A DNA stretch of 64,000 bases from Hyposmocoma kahamanoa (taxonomy: Eukaryota > Arthropoda > Insecta > Lepidoptera > Cosmopterigidae): NCBI RefSeq assembly GCF_003589595.1, contig NW_020653750.1, positions 4,750,557 through 4,814,556 of the forward strand, given 5' to 3'. Below the pieces are notes generated by a model. That model was not told where the DNA came from and did no database searches. It saw only the letters and a list, made by a program, of their open reading frames with translations. A program made the translations under genes and the position numbers. Below, piece by piece: positions 1-10,470 of the stretch; within the stretch, counting starts at the first letter, position 1; the number at the start of each line of letters is the position of its first letter.

Positions 1-150
1 TTAAGTTTATTTGAAAAGAGCAATCCCTAGAGTTTCTTGCTCGTTCTTCTCATGGAGGTCAGCGTAGTGAACGAGCAGTAGCTTAAATGTGACGTTTTCA
101 AGTGTAAATTTATTTTACCTATGGAATAAATAATCTTTGACTTTGACTTT
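1..150 (+). repeat. Fragment resembling a LINE 3' end
   Basis: The stretch ends in AATAAATAATC followed by a repeated TTTGAC unit (about 120-152), a tail style seen on non-LTR retrotransposons. Its first ~20 bases (AAGTTTATTTGAAAAGAGCA) recur at about 46060-46080, so the sequence is repetitive. It lies inside the last visible intron of eIF3d. No coding part is visible. Confidence 0.45.
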
Positions 151-273
151 ACATCGAAAATTTGAAGTAAAATTAAAGTTCTGGTTTTTTTTTCTTCAAA
201 CCAGTACATTAAATCGCTCTCCTGTAATATTTTCCAAATGCACATTAGACTATACCTTTCCCGTGTCAATATA

Positions 274-413
274 TTTTTTGTGAAATTACTTCATTGGTTT
301 GTTAGAACCAGGACCATTGGCTTGTCACAGACACAGGTTCGAGTCCTCTCAGGTTGAAGGAATTTTTCTTTTATGTTTGATATTTGTATTAATCTATAAT
401 TATAATAACTTAC
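274..413 (+). repeat. tRNA-like SINE-family element abutting the eIF3d exon 5 donor
   Basis: A B-box-like GGTTCGAGTCC (about 345-355) is followed by a tail ending TATAATTATAATAAC. That tail matches the ones at 15.5-15.9, 18.9, 28.9 and 61.6 kb. The left end (TTTTTTGTGAAATTACTTC) is the inverted form of the same family's terminal sequence, so the copy has inverted ends. The right end stops within about five bases of the minus-strand splice donor of eIF3d exon 5 (exon end 414). Confidence 0.55.
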
Positions 414-2995
414 CAATCTTCTCAATGACAATGTCCCATGAATAGTTGGAGCGTGTGCAGCACATGATGGTGGCGAGAATGGTGTCTGTCGCGTATACCG
501 TACCGGTCGTCTTACTGAGGCGTCGAATCACAGGGTCATCAGTAGTTGTCACCTGATAAGGGATTATGATTAATTTATTTTTATTATTTACTTATTAAGC
601 CTTTTAATGTGAGTTACAAATACTTTTTAAATTAGTCTTATTTAAAATTTTTACATTATATCTCTTAACTAAGCGTGCTTCTTGGCATAGGCGTTCTCCA
701 GATCTTTGCAGTGCGCTCCATCAAGAGCTACTCTTCTCCAACATGGACCTGACTAATTAGTTATATGCAATGCTTTGTATGACAGTTTATGAAATACAAA
801 CACAATAACAAAGACATACAGAATAATAATAATAAATAATGCACACACTCAACATAGCCTTGCACTAGGGAAACCCTGTGTCGCGGGTGCCATGGGCACA
901 CACATAGACAACCACAAATTACACCCAATCTCACGAGAGAAATAAATGTAGGCCATAAAAATATTTCTCCCATCATGGGAATCGAACCTGGGACCTAGAT
1001 TCTGCAATCTAGAGCGCATAATTATGTTGATAAGCCTATGGCTGATTGTATAGTAGGAATAGAAAAACAGTGTTTTCTTTGAAAATACTTTTTTAATTTA
1101 TAACATAAACTAATTAAATTCGATTAAAGCATGGTTTCCTATACATGTTATACTGATTGAGTAAAGTTCTGTAGTTGTATATTTAAGTACTTCTCCATCT
1201 TATTGAACTTTACACTCACCGTATGGAAAATACGATCAATACGCTGCAGTGCCTTCTCATGTTTGACATTGACACGGTCATAAGCCTTGTCGTAGTACTC
1301 GAGAGTACCACAGCATGCAATGTCTTCGCCTGAAAAGGTTGATATAGTTTTAAAATTTTCTTAAAATGCCTAAGTGGCTGCTTAATTAACGCACACACTC
1401 AACATAGCATTTATTCGTCCTAGTGTAAAAAGTAGTTATTTTATAAAAAAAATATTATTTTATCTGATTGTATTTTATTGCTATTTAGCAATTACAGTGT
1501 GCGTGAATTATTTCTACTGTACTACACATTATGTGTAGAGCAGCTGACATACTATTACATTATTTTAAGTAGATACCTTCTTTAATTCCAGGTAAAGAGA
1601 GTTTAGCAAGTCGAGGGAAGTCCATGTCCTCAATGGTAACCCAAGTGGGTCGTACAGTGACCGATGCATCCCGAATTTTCATTGGAGCACCACGCTGGCC
1701 CCATCTCTTGCCCATTTTACGGTCACGTTGCTAATAACAAATTTAACAAGTAAAATAAAATGAAAATAGAAAAACAATTGAGCTATTATAGTATCAACAC
1801 AAATATAACAAGGGATTATTCAACAAAGTCTTTGTTTTTATGGTCACTCTTTAACATTAAACATGATAATGTAGATGTTATTTCACCTTCATATTATATC
1901 TTTTAATGTATAAGGAACTATAAACTGGTTTATGAGATGAGAATACCAGTGATTTAGTATTTCAACTTACAATATACTAATCGTCCACATGAATTCTAAT
2001 GATGTGATTGAGTCCTGGCTGCTCGGTTAGTAAATTTGTTACCTTGCTTAAAGTAGTCATACCGCCTGGAGTACGTGCACCCCTCGCGCCACGTCCGCGT
2101 TGCCCCCGGGCGCGCCCGCGCTGGTACGGGGGCTTCTGAATGCGAGTTGTATCCACCAAGTGAAATGTTGACTCATCTTCATCGTGGTAGTACGCATATG
2201 ACGATCCAGCGCCGAATTGAGATGCGTACTTGTCTGTAATTTTATTTCATATTAATATTAAGGGTTTGTAATAGAGACGTCACATAAACTAGATATATAT
2301 ATAGCTATAGTATCTCATATTAAATGAACTGCCTCTGTGGCTGAACGGTTACCACACTGAGATCCTGGGTTTTATTCTCGCACAGGAAGAAATATTTGTA
2401 TGGCCTACATGTATTTATCACGTGAGTTTGGGTGTAATTTGTGGTTGTCTATATGTATGCCCATGGCACCCGCGACACAGGGTTTCCTTAGTGCGAGGCT
2501 GTGAGTGTATTATTATTATTACATGTGCTAACACATCAACGTCAGCATATTTAAGCCAGCTGGTGTTATATCAAGAAGTTATAATACCACTAGATAGTTC
2601 TGTAATGCGACGTTGCAGGGAAATCTATCGTAGTGTACACATCCGAGTTTATTCTTACATGTAGTATTATAAAAGTGTTTCTTTGGCATGGGTTTTTGGG
2701 TTGGACAATAATTATTAAAAACTTCGGGATAACCTCAAATATGATCAGATAAAAGACAAATATTTTATACTTATAGTCAAAACGTAAGTGTTGATTTCTT
2801 ACTCTGGTATTTCTTGTCTTGTATGACAGTCCAATCGCTTATTTTACCCAAGCGATCGCCTTTACTGAAGGGTTGATAGGGCATGTCACGAAATTGTTCC
2901 GGCATTTCGCAAGGCCCCCATCCTGTCAGGTTGTCTTGAATTATTGGCGCGATGAACCTCACCGGCTCTTCGGCCGGTAGCACGTGTTCTGACAT
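414..2995 (-). CDS. eIF3d: Eukaryotic translation initiation factor 3 subunit D, 5' half (partial)
   Basis: The eIF3d subunit of the eIF3 complex works in cytoplasmic translation initiation and includes a cap-binding fold in its C-terminal part. Five coding exons join in frame: 2995-2803, 2233-2043, 1730-1577, 1329-1220 and 552-414, each with GT donor and AG acceptor on the minus strand, giving 262 residues plus one base. Diagnostic stretches are [20 protein letters not shown] and [11 protein letters not shown] in exon 1, [11 protein letters not shown] in exon 2, DFPRLAKL in exon 3, [14 protein letters not shown] in exon 4, and [13 protein letters not shown] with SWDIVIEKI across exons 4 and 5. 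The family is about 550 residues long, so the missing C-terminal half lies left of position 1. Exon 2 carries an Arg/Gly-rich run ([15 protein letters not shown]), where the family has a basic stretch. The ATG at 2995 gives the family-like N-terminus. A CCAAT box on the minus strand lies near 3104-3109 but no TATA is obvious. Confidence 0.93.
828..1018 (-). repeat. tRNA-derived SINE, family A, copy in eIF3d intron 4
   Basis: Read on the minus strand it shows the family order: tRNA-like head with GGTCCCAGGTTCGATTCCCA around the B box, then GAAATATTTTTATGGCC, GTGTAATTTGTGGTTGTC, CACCCGCGACACAGGG and a GAGTGTGTGCATTATT tail. The tRNA-like head is degraded. The intron is spliced from flanking exons 1220-1329 and 414-552. 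A short tail fragment (ACGCACACACTCAACATAGC) also lies at about 1389-1408. Confidence 0.7.
2329..2521 (+). repeat. tRNA-derived SINE, family A, copy in eIF3d intron 1
   Basis: Starts CTGCCTCTGTGGCTGAACGG (A-box region), then TTGTATGGCCTACATG, GGGTGTAATTTGTGGTTGTC and CACCCGCGACACAGGG, ending in an ATTATT tail. The B-box region is degraded (TGGGTTTTATTCTCG). It sits between exon 2 (ending 2233) and exon 1 (ending 2803) of eIF3d, opposite in orientation to the gene. Confidence 0.7.
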
Positions 2996-3737
2996 TACAA
3001 TAAAATCGATAATAAGTGTAGAAACTTAGTATTTTTTCGACAGAACTGTATGAATGCCACACGACACTTTCTACCAAGTCTACCAAAGACAACAGACTTG
3101 CCTATTGGCCATAGACTAGATATATAGAATAATGTGTCACTCAAATATTTTGATTAATAGAATTAGTCCGATGCCATAAAAGCGATGCACAAAAAAATAA
3201 AACACAAAGTTAGCACCTTAAAGGGGGCATTCCACGGGTATTCAATTCAATTCATTATCCTGCATTGCAATCCGCCTAGCTAGCCGTTCGCCGCGTAATG
3301 GATGGAGGATTAAGAATGTAGTATAGAGTGTAAGCCACCCTGAAATGCGTCCTGCGAGACTCCATACGTGGACCATACGCAGGCTAGTATGTGAGCAGTC
3401 TCCTGCACAAAGTACTTTGTATATATAGTCTCCTGCCTACGTGGTGGATAGCGCTATCCGACCGCAGTTGCACATGTTTTATAATAATTTGATAGAAGAA
3501 GTAGTTGGCTACTTTGAATGTAGAGCCAAACTCTACATATTAAGTAGGCAAATCAAAATTATTTATTAAAAAATGGTATATTTCTCGTTTGTGTTTTCCT
3601 GTCATAACACTGTGTATTCTTACCGATAATATTTCCTTTGGAAGTTCTAGAAAAACCTAATACTTCTTCCACCTCAAGGTATAATTAAGCTTTATTTAAC
3701 AGCATGTATAATACAACTTTTACTAAGTTTTTTTTTA

Positions 3738-3808
3738 CTGCCTCTGTGGCCGAAAGCTTACCATGCTGGTCTGCCACGCACATTTATTTCCCGTAAGTTT
3801 GGTCTAAC
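3738..3808 (+). repeat. Truncated SINE, family A
   Basis: Begins CTGCCTCTGTGGCCGAAAGC and continues TTACCATGCTGGTCTGCCACGC, matching the family A head. It then jumps to ATTTATTTCCCGTAAGTTTGG, so the B-box part is deleted and the 3' half is missing. Confidence 0.6.
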
Positions 3809-6532
3809 TTTTTAACTATTTCATTAAAAAGTAGTATCTAATTGAGGTAGATATTTATCTAATAATAACAAATTATTAATATCAAATAAAATAGGTAGGT
3901 TTTTATTTCGTTTATGATTTTTTTACCGCAACAAACGTATAAAAATATGTACATAATATATCTATTATACCTTATTTAAGTTAGCGACCTAGTACTGAGA
4001 AAACAGTCGCACGTGATTGCTTAGAGATAAACTAATAAAGCCGCATTTAAAGACAAGATATAATAATCAGTTGCTCCGGTTGGCTCTCACATGATGCGCG
4101 TTGTTTTTTCTATTTGGTAGTTACTACCCATGTGTGACTCTTTGCCTGCGACTTTGACTTTCTTGAAAATATGTTTTTTTGTTTTTAAGACCTTTGTGCA
4201 CGAGACCTTACTATTTTAAAGCTTGTTAACGCCTGCTTACACATAAGCATCTATTAATGTCCTTGTATGTTATTTTTATGGAGTATTGCGAAAGAGAGCA
4301 GCCTATACTAGTTCGCTAACTTAAGTATAAGTAGTATAGAAAAATACGCAAAACAATTACAGCTACATAATACATATAAAACAATTACATTTACAATAAA
4401 ATTAACACATACTAAAAGAAACTAGCAAATTCAGTGTTGAAAATCAAAGGTTACTATTTTTTTTTTACCTGATTACGGTGGCAATTTTTATTATTGTAGT
4501 GTAGTATCCTGAAATATTATTTAATATTTGACGATCTCGAATACTTAAATAATACTAAAAATTGCCACCTAAATTAGGCAGCGAAAATTGACCAGAAAAT
4601 ACCTAACTGTAATAGATGTATAGTAATATCTGAGAACAGAGTTCCTTATACGTGAAAACATAAGCAGCTTCATTCAGCGCTAACTTTGCCTGTACTACGT
4701 TTTGCACATATTTTTTAGGTTAGGTTTTATTGCGGGCAGGGCAACAGCCCTATCAAAGTCGCAAACAAATTATTTAGCTTTACATTAAGGCTAGTGAATA
4801 CGTGTGAAATGAGAGGAGTTTTTTAGAATTAATTTATACTATTGTGTCGCAGAGGTGAGACTTCATTGTTTTATTTCGAACTTCGTACGTACCTACGTGA
4901 AAAAAAACCGACTTCTCTGAGAAGTAAGGAGAAAAAAGTAGATACCTACATACTTACCTACTGCCTTTTATTGCTCGGACCCCCATTATAATTGTTTGAT
5001 TTGTCGGAATAAAAAATACTTTATTCTTATTATTCTAAGTTTTATACGTTAAATTACTCTTTTATTGTAAGTATGTTTTTTGTTACATGTAAAGTCCAAA
5101 CATTTTCTATTCTCAGTTCTACTTATTTAAACAAAGTAAACAAAAAACCGTTGTTCAGAATTTCCAAGAACGTAGTAAACATTACACTTGTTCATGTTCT
5201 TGGAATCACATTCTTCTGTTCGTGAATATTTAAATTAAGAACATAAACATGGCGTCTTTAGTGTATGTTCGTGGCCGGTACTAACAAGACTGATGAAAAG
5301 TAATGATTATGAATATTGATTTTATAGACTAGTCATTCTAGTAATAAAATTCAATTTGCAAGTGAGGTGCCTAATATAAAGACGGCAACATATCAAGCTA
5401 CACGTTGGATCTTGTTTCGTTGCACTGGAGGTGATATTCGAACAAAAGTGTATAGCTTGATGTTCTGTTGACTATATCTATAAATAAGTAATATTTACCT
5501 ACTCTAAGTTGCGTCACATGTATTATAATAACAGTGTACGGTGTTTTTAAATAAAACAACAAAAGCTTATTATATTATATACCTATAGTACATATATTAC
5601 ATAAACAAACATTACGTTATGTTAAACCAAGTGTTATTGAATAACGAAATCTAAGTTATATTTAATTGTACTCTTTTCATAATGCAATCAAATTTCTCTA
5701 CTTAAATATACATTATTGCACGTGACTGTTCTACTACAAACTACACAGGAGATGTTAGTATTTAGTGGCTCTTACCATTGTCGAGACATTAATGAGTATC
5801 AGAAATCAAATAATTATAATTTTTATACACAAAACCTTAGAATAATAATATTCTAAGTACAAAACAAAAACCGACCTCAAAAATTGCTTGTCCTCTTTAG
5901 CCGAGTTTTGTGTTCGCGGTCTCCTCAACAATGACTGAAACGCATTACGGAAGGCTCATATATTTCGTTATGAGGACATAACGAATTATATTTATTTATA
6001 TAATTCTTCAAATTCAATTATATAATGTGTTTGAGTTTTTATTTTTTTCCATCCTCTAAGGTTTGAGTGATATTTTACTCCAAAAAGTATTTTATTAATG
6101 AATAAGTTTTTTTTCTAAAAAACAATCACAAGGTGCAATGACCTTCGCTTTGATGACCTTTTTCCCAATAAGATTGTGATTCCAATATGATATCAAATGT
6201 TAAAGTTTTAACACCATCGGAAAAAGCACATCCTGACGATCATTTTGATAGGTAATAATTGCAAAAATAAATAGTACCTAATGGCAGGCATTACAGTCGA
6301 AATCTTCAGCAACACGCTAAAACTCAATGTCAACAATCGCGTCACAAGTTGTAATTTTGACATTTATTTTCTGTTTTATCTTGGTTTGGTAGGGATGTCC
6401 GTTAATTTCAAGTGAATACCAGTTATATTGAGAAATACTACCAAAAATTTGAAGGTGATTCGAGGTACCGCACTAGAGTAAATAGAAAAAAAGTTCACCG
6501 CGGCGGACTTGAACGTTATTGGCAAGTATATA

Positions 6533-6560
6533 TAACAGTTATATATATATATATAGTTAT

Positions 6561-6592
<32 letters not shown>

Positions 6593-6596
6593 GCTT
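6533..6596. repeat. (TA)n microsatellite
   Basis: Interrupted TATATA tract of about 60 bp. It creates a spurious reading frame rich in Ile and Tyr. Confidence 0.9.
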
Positions 6597-6911
6597 CTGT
6601 TGAAAACCAAAATTTAGAGGTTCTCTGTAGTACCTAAATAAATGTCTCCATATAAAAATTATGTGCAAAGTCATAGTTAGATATTTTAATCTTAAATAAT
6701 TCGTTTTAGCCTTTTATGTTAGCCCGTTTTCAGGATTTTATATGATCGGGTAAAGTATATCCTATCGTGTAACAAATTAGCACATTCTTTAGACAACGTC
6801 CATAGGTGTATCGTATATTTTTTATAAGACCGTTGTTTAACAGTAAATAACTAAAATATTTGATCTAGCAAAACAATTTTTCCCGCTTCTGTGTCTCGTA
6901 TATTTTTGGGT

Positions 6912-6981
6912 ATTTTACGCGATTACTCTGACATTTTATATATATAAATATATATAAAATGTCGGAGTAATCGCGTAAAAT
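6912..6981. repeat. Near-perfect inverted repeat (hairpin, MITE-like)
   Basis: Left arm TTTTACGCGATTACTCTGAC and right arm GTCGGAGTAATCGCGTAAAA are reverse complements with one mismatch. They continue into a self-complementary TATATA loop, so the whole 70 bp can fold. No coding sequence is present. Confidence 0.8.
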
Positions 6982-7420
6982 ATATATATAATTCACCTTA
7001 TCTTAAAACTTAAAAATTGTCCAGCGGTTTCACGATAAGCCACGACGCCTGCTGCCCCGCCAGTCGCCATCGGGCGCTTGTCAACGCGGGATTTATATCA
7101 AATTTTCTCCTGGTTCTTATTTTAATCATATTAATTTCCTGCGTGCGGTTTGCAGGACGCGATGGCCCCCCACGTCACCTCACTTCCAAAAATCTAGGTT
7201 CGAGTTCAACCTTGCCTTAAATGTAAATGAAATTTAATGACACTCCATATTACCTATAATAATCACTTTATGTTAATGTTACGAACACTTTACAAAACAC
7301 ATCAAAGCATGTATTTATTGTTCTGTTTTAGTAACATTAACTGCATTATACTTTGTCGCCTGAACATAAACCCCCGGATTGAAGTGTTCGAGACGGTAAA
7401 TTCCCAAGCATGTGTGCACT

Positions 7421-7469
7421 GCTCTTGTAACATCTGTAAGGACTGCTCCCTTACAGATGTTACAAGAGC
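7421..7469. repeat. Perfect 21-bp inverted repeat with 7-bp spacer
   Basis: GCTCTTGTAACATCTGTAAG(G) at 7421-7441 is the exact reverse complement of 7449-7469. The spacer is ACTGCTC. The frames that cross it show mirror-like peptides around CNICK on both strands and are shadows of the hairpin. Confidence 0.85.
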
Positions 7470-8017
7470 GGCAGGGTCGCTGTGGTCTTAGTTTTAAATT
7501 GTGGTAGGCCTGTATGATTTGGTGACATATCGCCGTAGAGTTATGAATCATAATAACATATCAGTCATCATAACTTATGATGTATTATTAATATTAATCG
7601 CACCGGTAGTGAATGTTCCTGGAAGTGAGTTCCTACTTTTTATTTACATTGATATAGATTGGCACACGTGTTCTATTCGCTTTAGTTGCCTAGTTCACAA
7701 GTCAGTTACATTCAGTTTGCAAACCACACGTCGCGTCGCAGGCACAATCAGCTTCTCTCTAAAAAGCGGTGTTATTACTGTTATTTGTTTTGTTTGTTTG
7801 ACTGAGTTGGTGTACCATAATTTTGTTTTAAACTGATTATTAAGATAGAACGCCTTTCTGAAATGTGTTGATTGGTAATTGATATACCTATCAGTTGTTT
7901 TTTCGAGGTAAGAAATAGTTTTAAAATATCCACTGTTCGTACTTAAATTATTTTAAGTGAGGTGAGCCATTTTATTCCCTATTTCCCGGTGTGTATGGTT
8001 TTCACAGATATTTTTAA

Positions 8018-8218
8018 CCGGCTTCAAAAAAAGGAGGCGAGTCTCAATTCGATTATATGTTTTTTCTTTTTTTTGTGTGTTACACGATAACTCAAAGTTA
8101 GTGAACCGATTTTGATGATTCTTTTTTTTTTGGAAAGAGTGTACCTCAGTTGTGGTCCCATTTAAATTTTAAGAAAATATTGAATCGCTAACGGTGGCAA
8201 TTCTTTACTGAGATTATA
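8018..8218 (+). repeat. Interspersed repeat, family E, internally deleted
   Basis: Starts TAACCGGCTTCAAAAAAAGG, continues with ACGATAACTCAAAGTTAGTG, GAACCGATTTTGATGATTC and GTGGTCCCATTTAAATTTTA. It then drops its middle and ends in TTTACTGAGATTATATG. It matches the fuller copy at 44852-45345. A family C repeat starts directly after it. Confidence 0.7.
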
Positions 8219-8475
8219 TGGCACTAAGTGACGGGACAACCAAATCGTGAACCTGGTGGTAAGCGACACGCCTATCCATAACAGTTGCAGTGCCACTCAG
8301 TATTTTACTTCGCAAAGATCTTAGGGGCACTGCTAGTGCGCCTGTCAACCTGAGACATAAGTAGACAAGTCTCATGTGCCTGTAATGCCTCCAGCACCCT
8401 TACCCTTTCAAACCGGGATCCAGTAATGTTCACATTACGGTGGCAGAACTTCACTGGACGGGCTCTAATGCCATT
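8219..8475 (+). repeat. Interspersed repeat, family C
   Basis: Order: GACGGGACAACCAAATCGTG, GGTGGTAAGCGACACGCC, CATAACAGTTGCAGTGCCAC, GGGGCACTGCTAGTGCGCC, GAGACATAAGTAGACAAG, CCTTACCCTTTCAAACCGG, TAATGTTCACATTACGG. Related copies lie at 9.9, 14.5, 16.5, 19.8, 23.0, 32.3, 38.9 and 45.4 kb, which shows it is a mobile repeat. No reading frame is conserved. Confidence 0.75.
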
Positions 8476-9779
8476 AATATATACTATTACATCAAAGTAA
8501 CTTTAACAACTTTTGAGAATTATTTAACAGTATTTTGAAATTTGTTTACTTAAATTTGGACTCTAGATTCAGCGTACATATAGGACGTTATCAAACGTTA
8601 ACACTGAGTTTTGTGTGTATGTATACTTCATTTATTATTGACTTTGTGAATTTGATAAGGCAATTAACGGAATCCTGACGCACAAAAATAGTTCCCTTAT
8701 CATCAAAAGTACATTCAACAGCACATCAAGCTGTACTTTTGTTCTTTTAAGATATGAAGTAGTTATCTAGATCAAGTCCAACTAGCCAGTAATGACTTTG
8801 TATGGGGTTTGCAGTTGAGATCCTTCCAAATCAATTCCATTCAAATTTCAATCCCAATGTACTTTTGATTGCAGCGTTCTATTGGTGTATATGAACATAG
8901 GTTCTCCTTCCTCAGGCTTCTCATATTGTGCGGCTTGTCTACGCACTTACTTGGAAACACTAATTTTGTCTTTGCGGTGTTCAGAGTCAGCTAAAGCCAG
9001 TCAATAATAAATTAATTAATTCTTCTGCATAATACCGGTCTAATATTTTTTTTGAAAATAATCGCCGTATCTTCTACAAAACTCATTAGTCGTTATTATT
9101 GTAAATGGTTTCAAATTAAGAACAACTTCGAGGGCAGTTTTTTGGGGTACGCCAAAGATCACTGTTGTGTCGGTGTTCCAAGTATCGAGCTTTACAAATT
9201 GCCTGCAAGTTATGAAATAGCTTGTGAACAAGTCCAAGGCCTGTCCTCGGATACATTTGTAGTCACTTTTTACACAGTGAGCGATGGTTTAAGTGAGCAG
9301 AATGATGGCGTTTTCTGAGTTTTGGTGCTACCATATTTTTAGTCCCTAGGAAATAAAACAACCGCTTATTTACTTTAAAGGAGCTTGTAAACGTCTTAGG
9401 TATATTTAATAATAATATAACGAGACAACTTATGTCATGTTTTCGTTTTGTTTTGTTACTAAATACGCAGGATATGGTATTCGTTTTAAATTTAACTATG
9501 ATGCATAACCATTGTTAACATGGTATACCACTGGTATACCTACTTTTGATAAGCAAAGAATAATGGTTAGAATTAAATAAACTGGCATGAATGAGCATAT
9601 GAACTATCACAATTTGTGTTTGTTGACACAATGTACTTATGCTAGTATTACAGGAAAATATGCTTATTTTAACATTTTAAGAAAACAATAGGCAGCACAA
9701 TAAGTAAGTATATTACAGCTGCGACATAGACGTACTGTAGGTAATGTAAATATTTTTTCATTTATATACCACATAGATA

Positions 9780-9889
9780 CTGCTGGCTGGCATAGGGTTC
9801 ACGAAAGGAGCCTCCCCGTACGACATACCATTCTTTTACTATTCTCCTGTGCCTCTGGCGCATCCTGGGTAACAATCCGCGGGTACCTA
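9780..9889 (-). repeat. Interspersed repeat, family D, part
   Basis: CACGAAAGGAGCCTCCCC and GACATACCATTC, followed by GGTAACAATCCGCGGGTAC, match the reverse complement of the family D copy at about 20562-20745. A family C copy separates this piece from another family D piece in opposite orientation at 10165. Confidence 0.5.
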
Positions 9890-10135
9890 CTTCTGCCGCC
9901 AAGCAGTAATGTCATTATTACTGTGTTTCGGTTTCGAAGGGTTAGGGTGCCGGTGACATTACAGGCACATGGTACTTGTCAATGTATGTCAGATCTTTGC
10001 GATTGAAAGCACGTGTGGCACGTGTGGCACGGCAGGCGCACGACATGTTCGTCCTGTCACTTGATATTATAAAAAAAAAACCTTACGCCTATTGGCAAAT
10101 TTTTTCACCGCGATCACTGACTTATGGTAAGTTTT
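9890..10135 (-). repeat. Interspersed repeat, family C
   Basis: Read on the plus strand: TACTTCTGCCGCCAAGCAGT, GGTTAGGGTGCCGGTGACA, TTACAGGCACATGGTACTTG, AGATCTTTGCGATTGAAAG, CAGGCGCACGACATGTTCGT, then an A-rich tract. A direct repeat of CACGTGTGG occurs inside. Confidence 0.7.
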
Positions 10136-10164
10136 ATGCCAATAAGAAGAAGACTGCCTCGATA

Positions 10165-10320
10165 GTGTGCATGCTTCTTCTTCTTATCGTATCAATGGCA
10201 TACATACTATAATACTGGCCACTGTGGTAAAAGGATATGCCAATCGTCGTAAGGAACTCGCTGGTTGTTGCTTAGGGTGCATCACAAATACAGGAAAGAA
10301 TGATCCGTCGTGTGGGGAGA
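10165..10320 (+). repeat. Interspersed repeat, family D
   Basis: CTTCTTATCGTATCAATGGC, ATACTGGCCACTGTGGTAAA, AGGATATGCCAATCGTCGTA and AGGAACTCGCTGGTTGTTGC align with TTATCGAATCGATGG, GAATACTTGCCATCATCGTG and GGTACTCGCCGATTGTTGCC at 20.57-20.66 kb. The element is otherwise unidentified. Confidence 0.55.
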
Positions 10321-10470
10321 CTTCACGACAGAGTGCACGCTGCAACGCCCGATTTAAATCAAAGTATCAAACAAGCCAATAATTATTTGAGTTGTTTTAC
10401 TGTGTAGTTGTTTTCAGGATCTCGCATACAATAACATTTTTGTAATTATGTTTATTTGTTTTTTTAGACC

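Larger units (their letters stand above)
2996..10470. other. Intergenic DNA between eIF3d and the first transporter; no gene seen
   Basis: The two flanking genes are divergently transcribed, so this 7.5 kb should contain both promoters and the non-coding first exon implied for the transporter. No open frame here shows a recognisable domain. The DNA at 3800-7000 is AT-rich with homopolymer tracts. The identifiable contents are a truncated SINE, microsatellites, two hairpins and a block of interspersed repeats at 8.0-10.3 kb, listed separately. Confidence 0.6.

Noticed and set aside
3096..3130. Promoter of eIF3d (CCAAT and TATATAT on the minus strand)
   Set aside because: The TATA-like sequence lies upstream of the CCAAT box, the reverse of the usual order, and both words are frequent in AT-rich DNA.
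7237..7836. Three overlapping open frames of 78-111 codons on both strands
   Set aside because: They cross a perfect hairpin and AT-rich DNA, share no codon pattern with real exons here, and show no recognisable motif.
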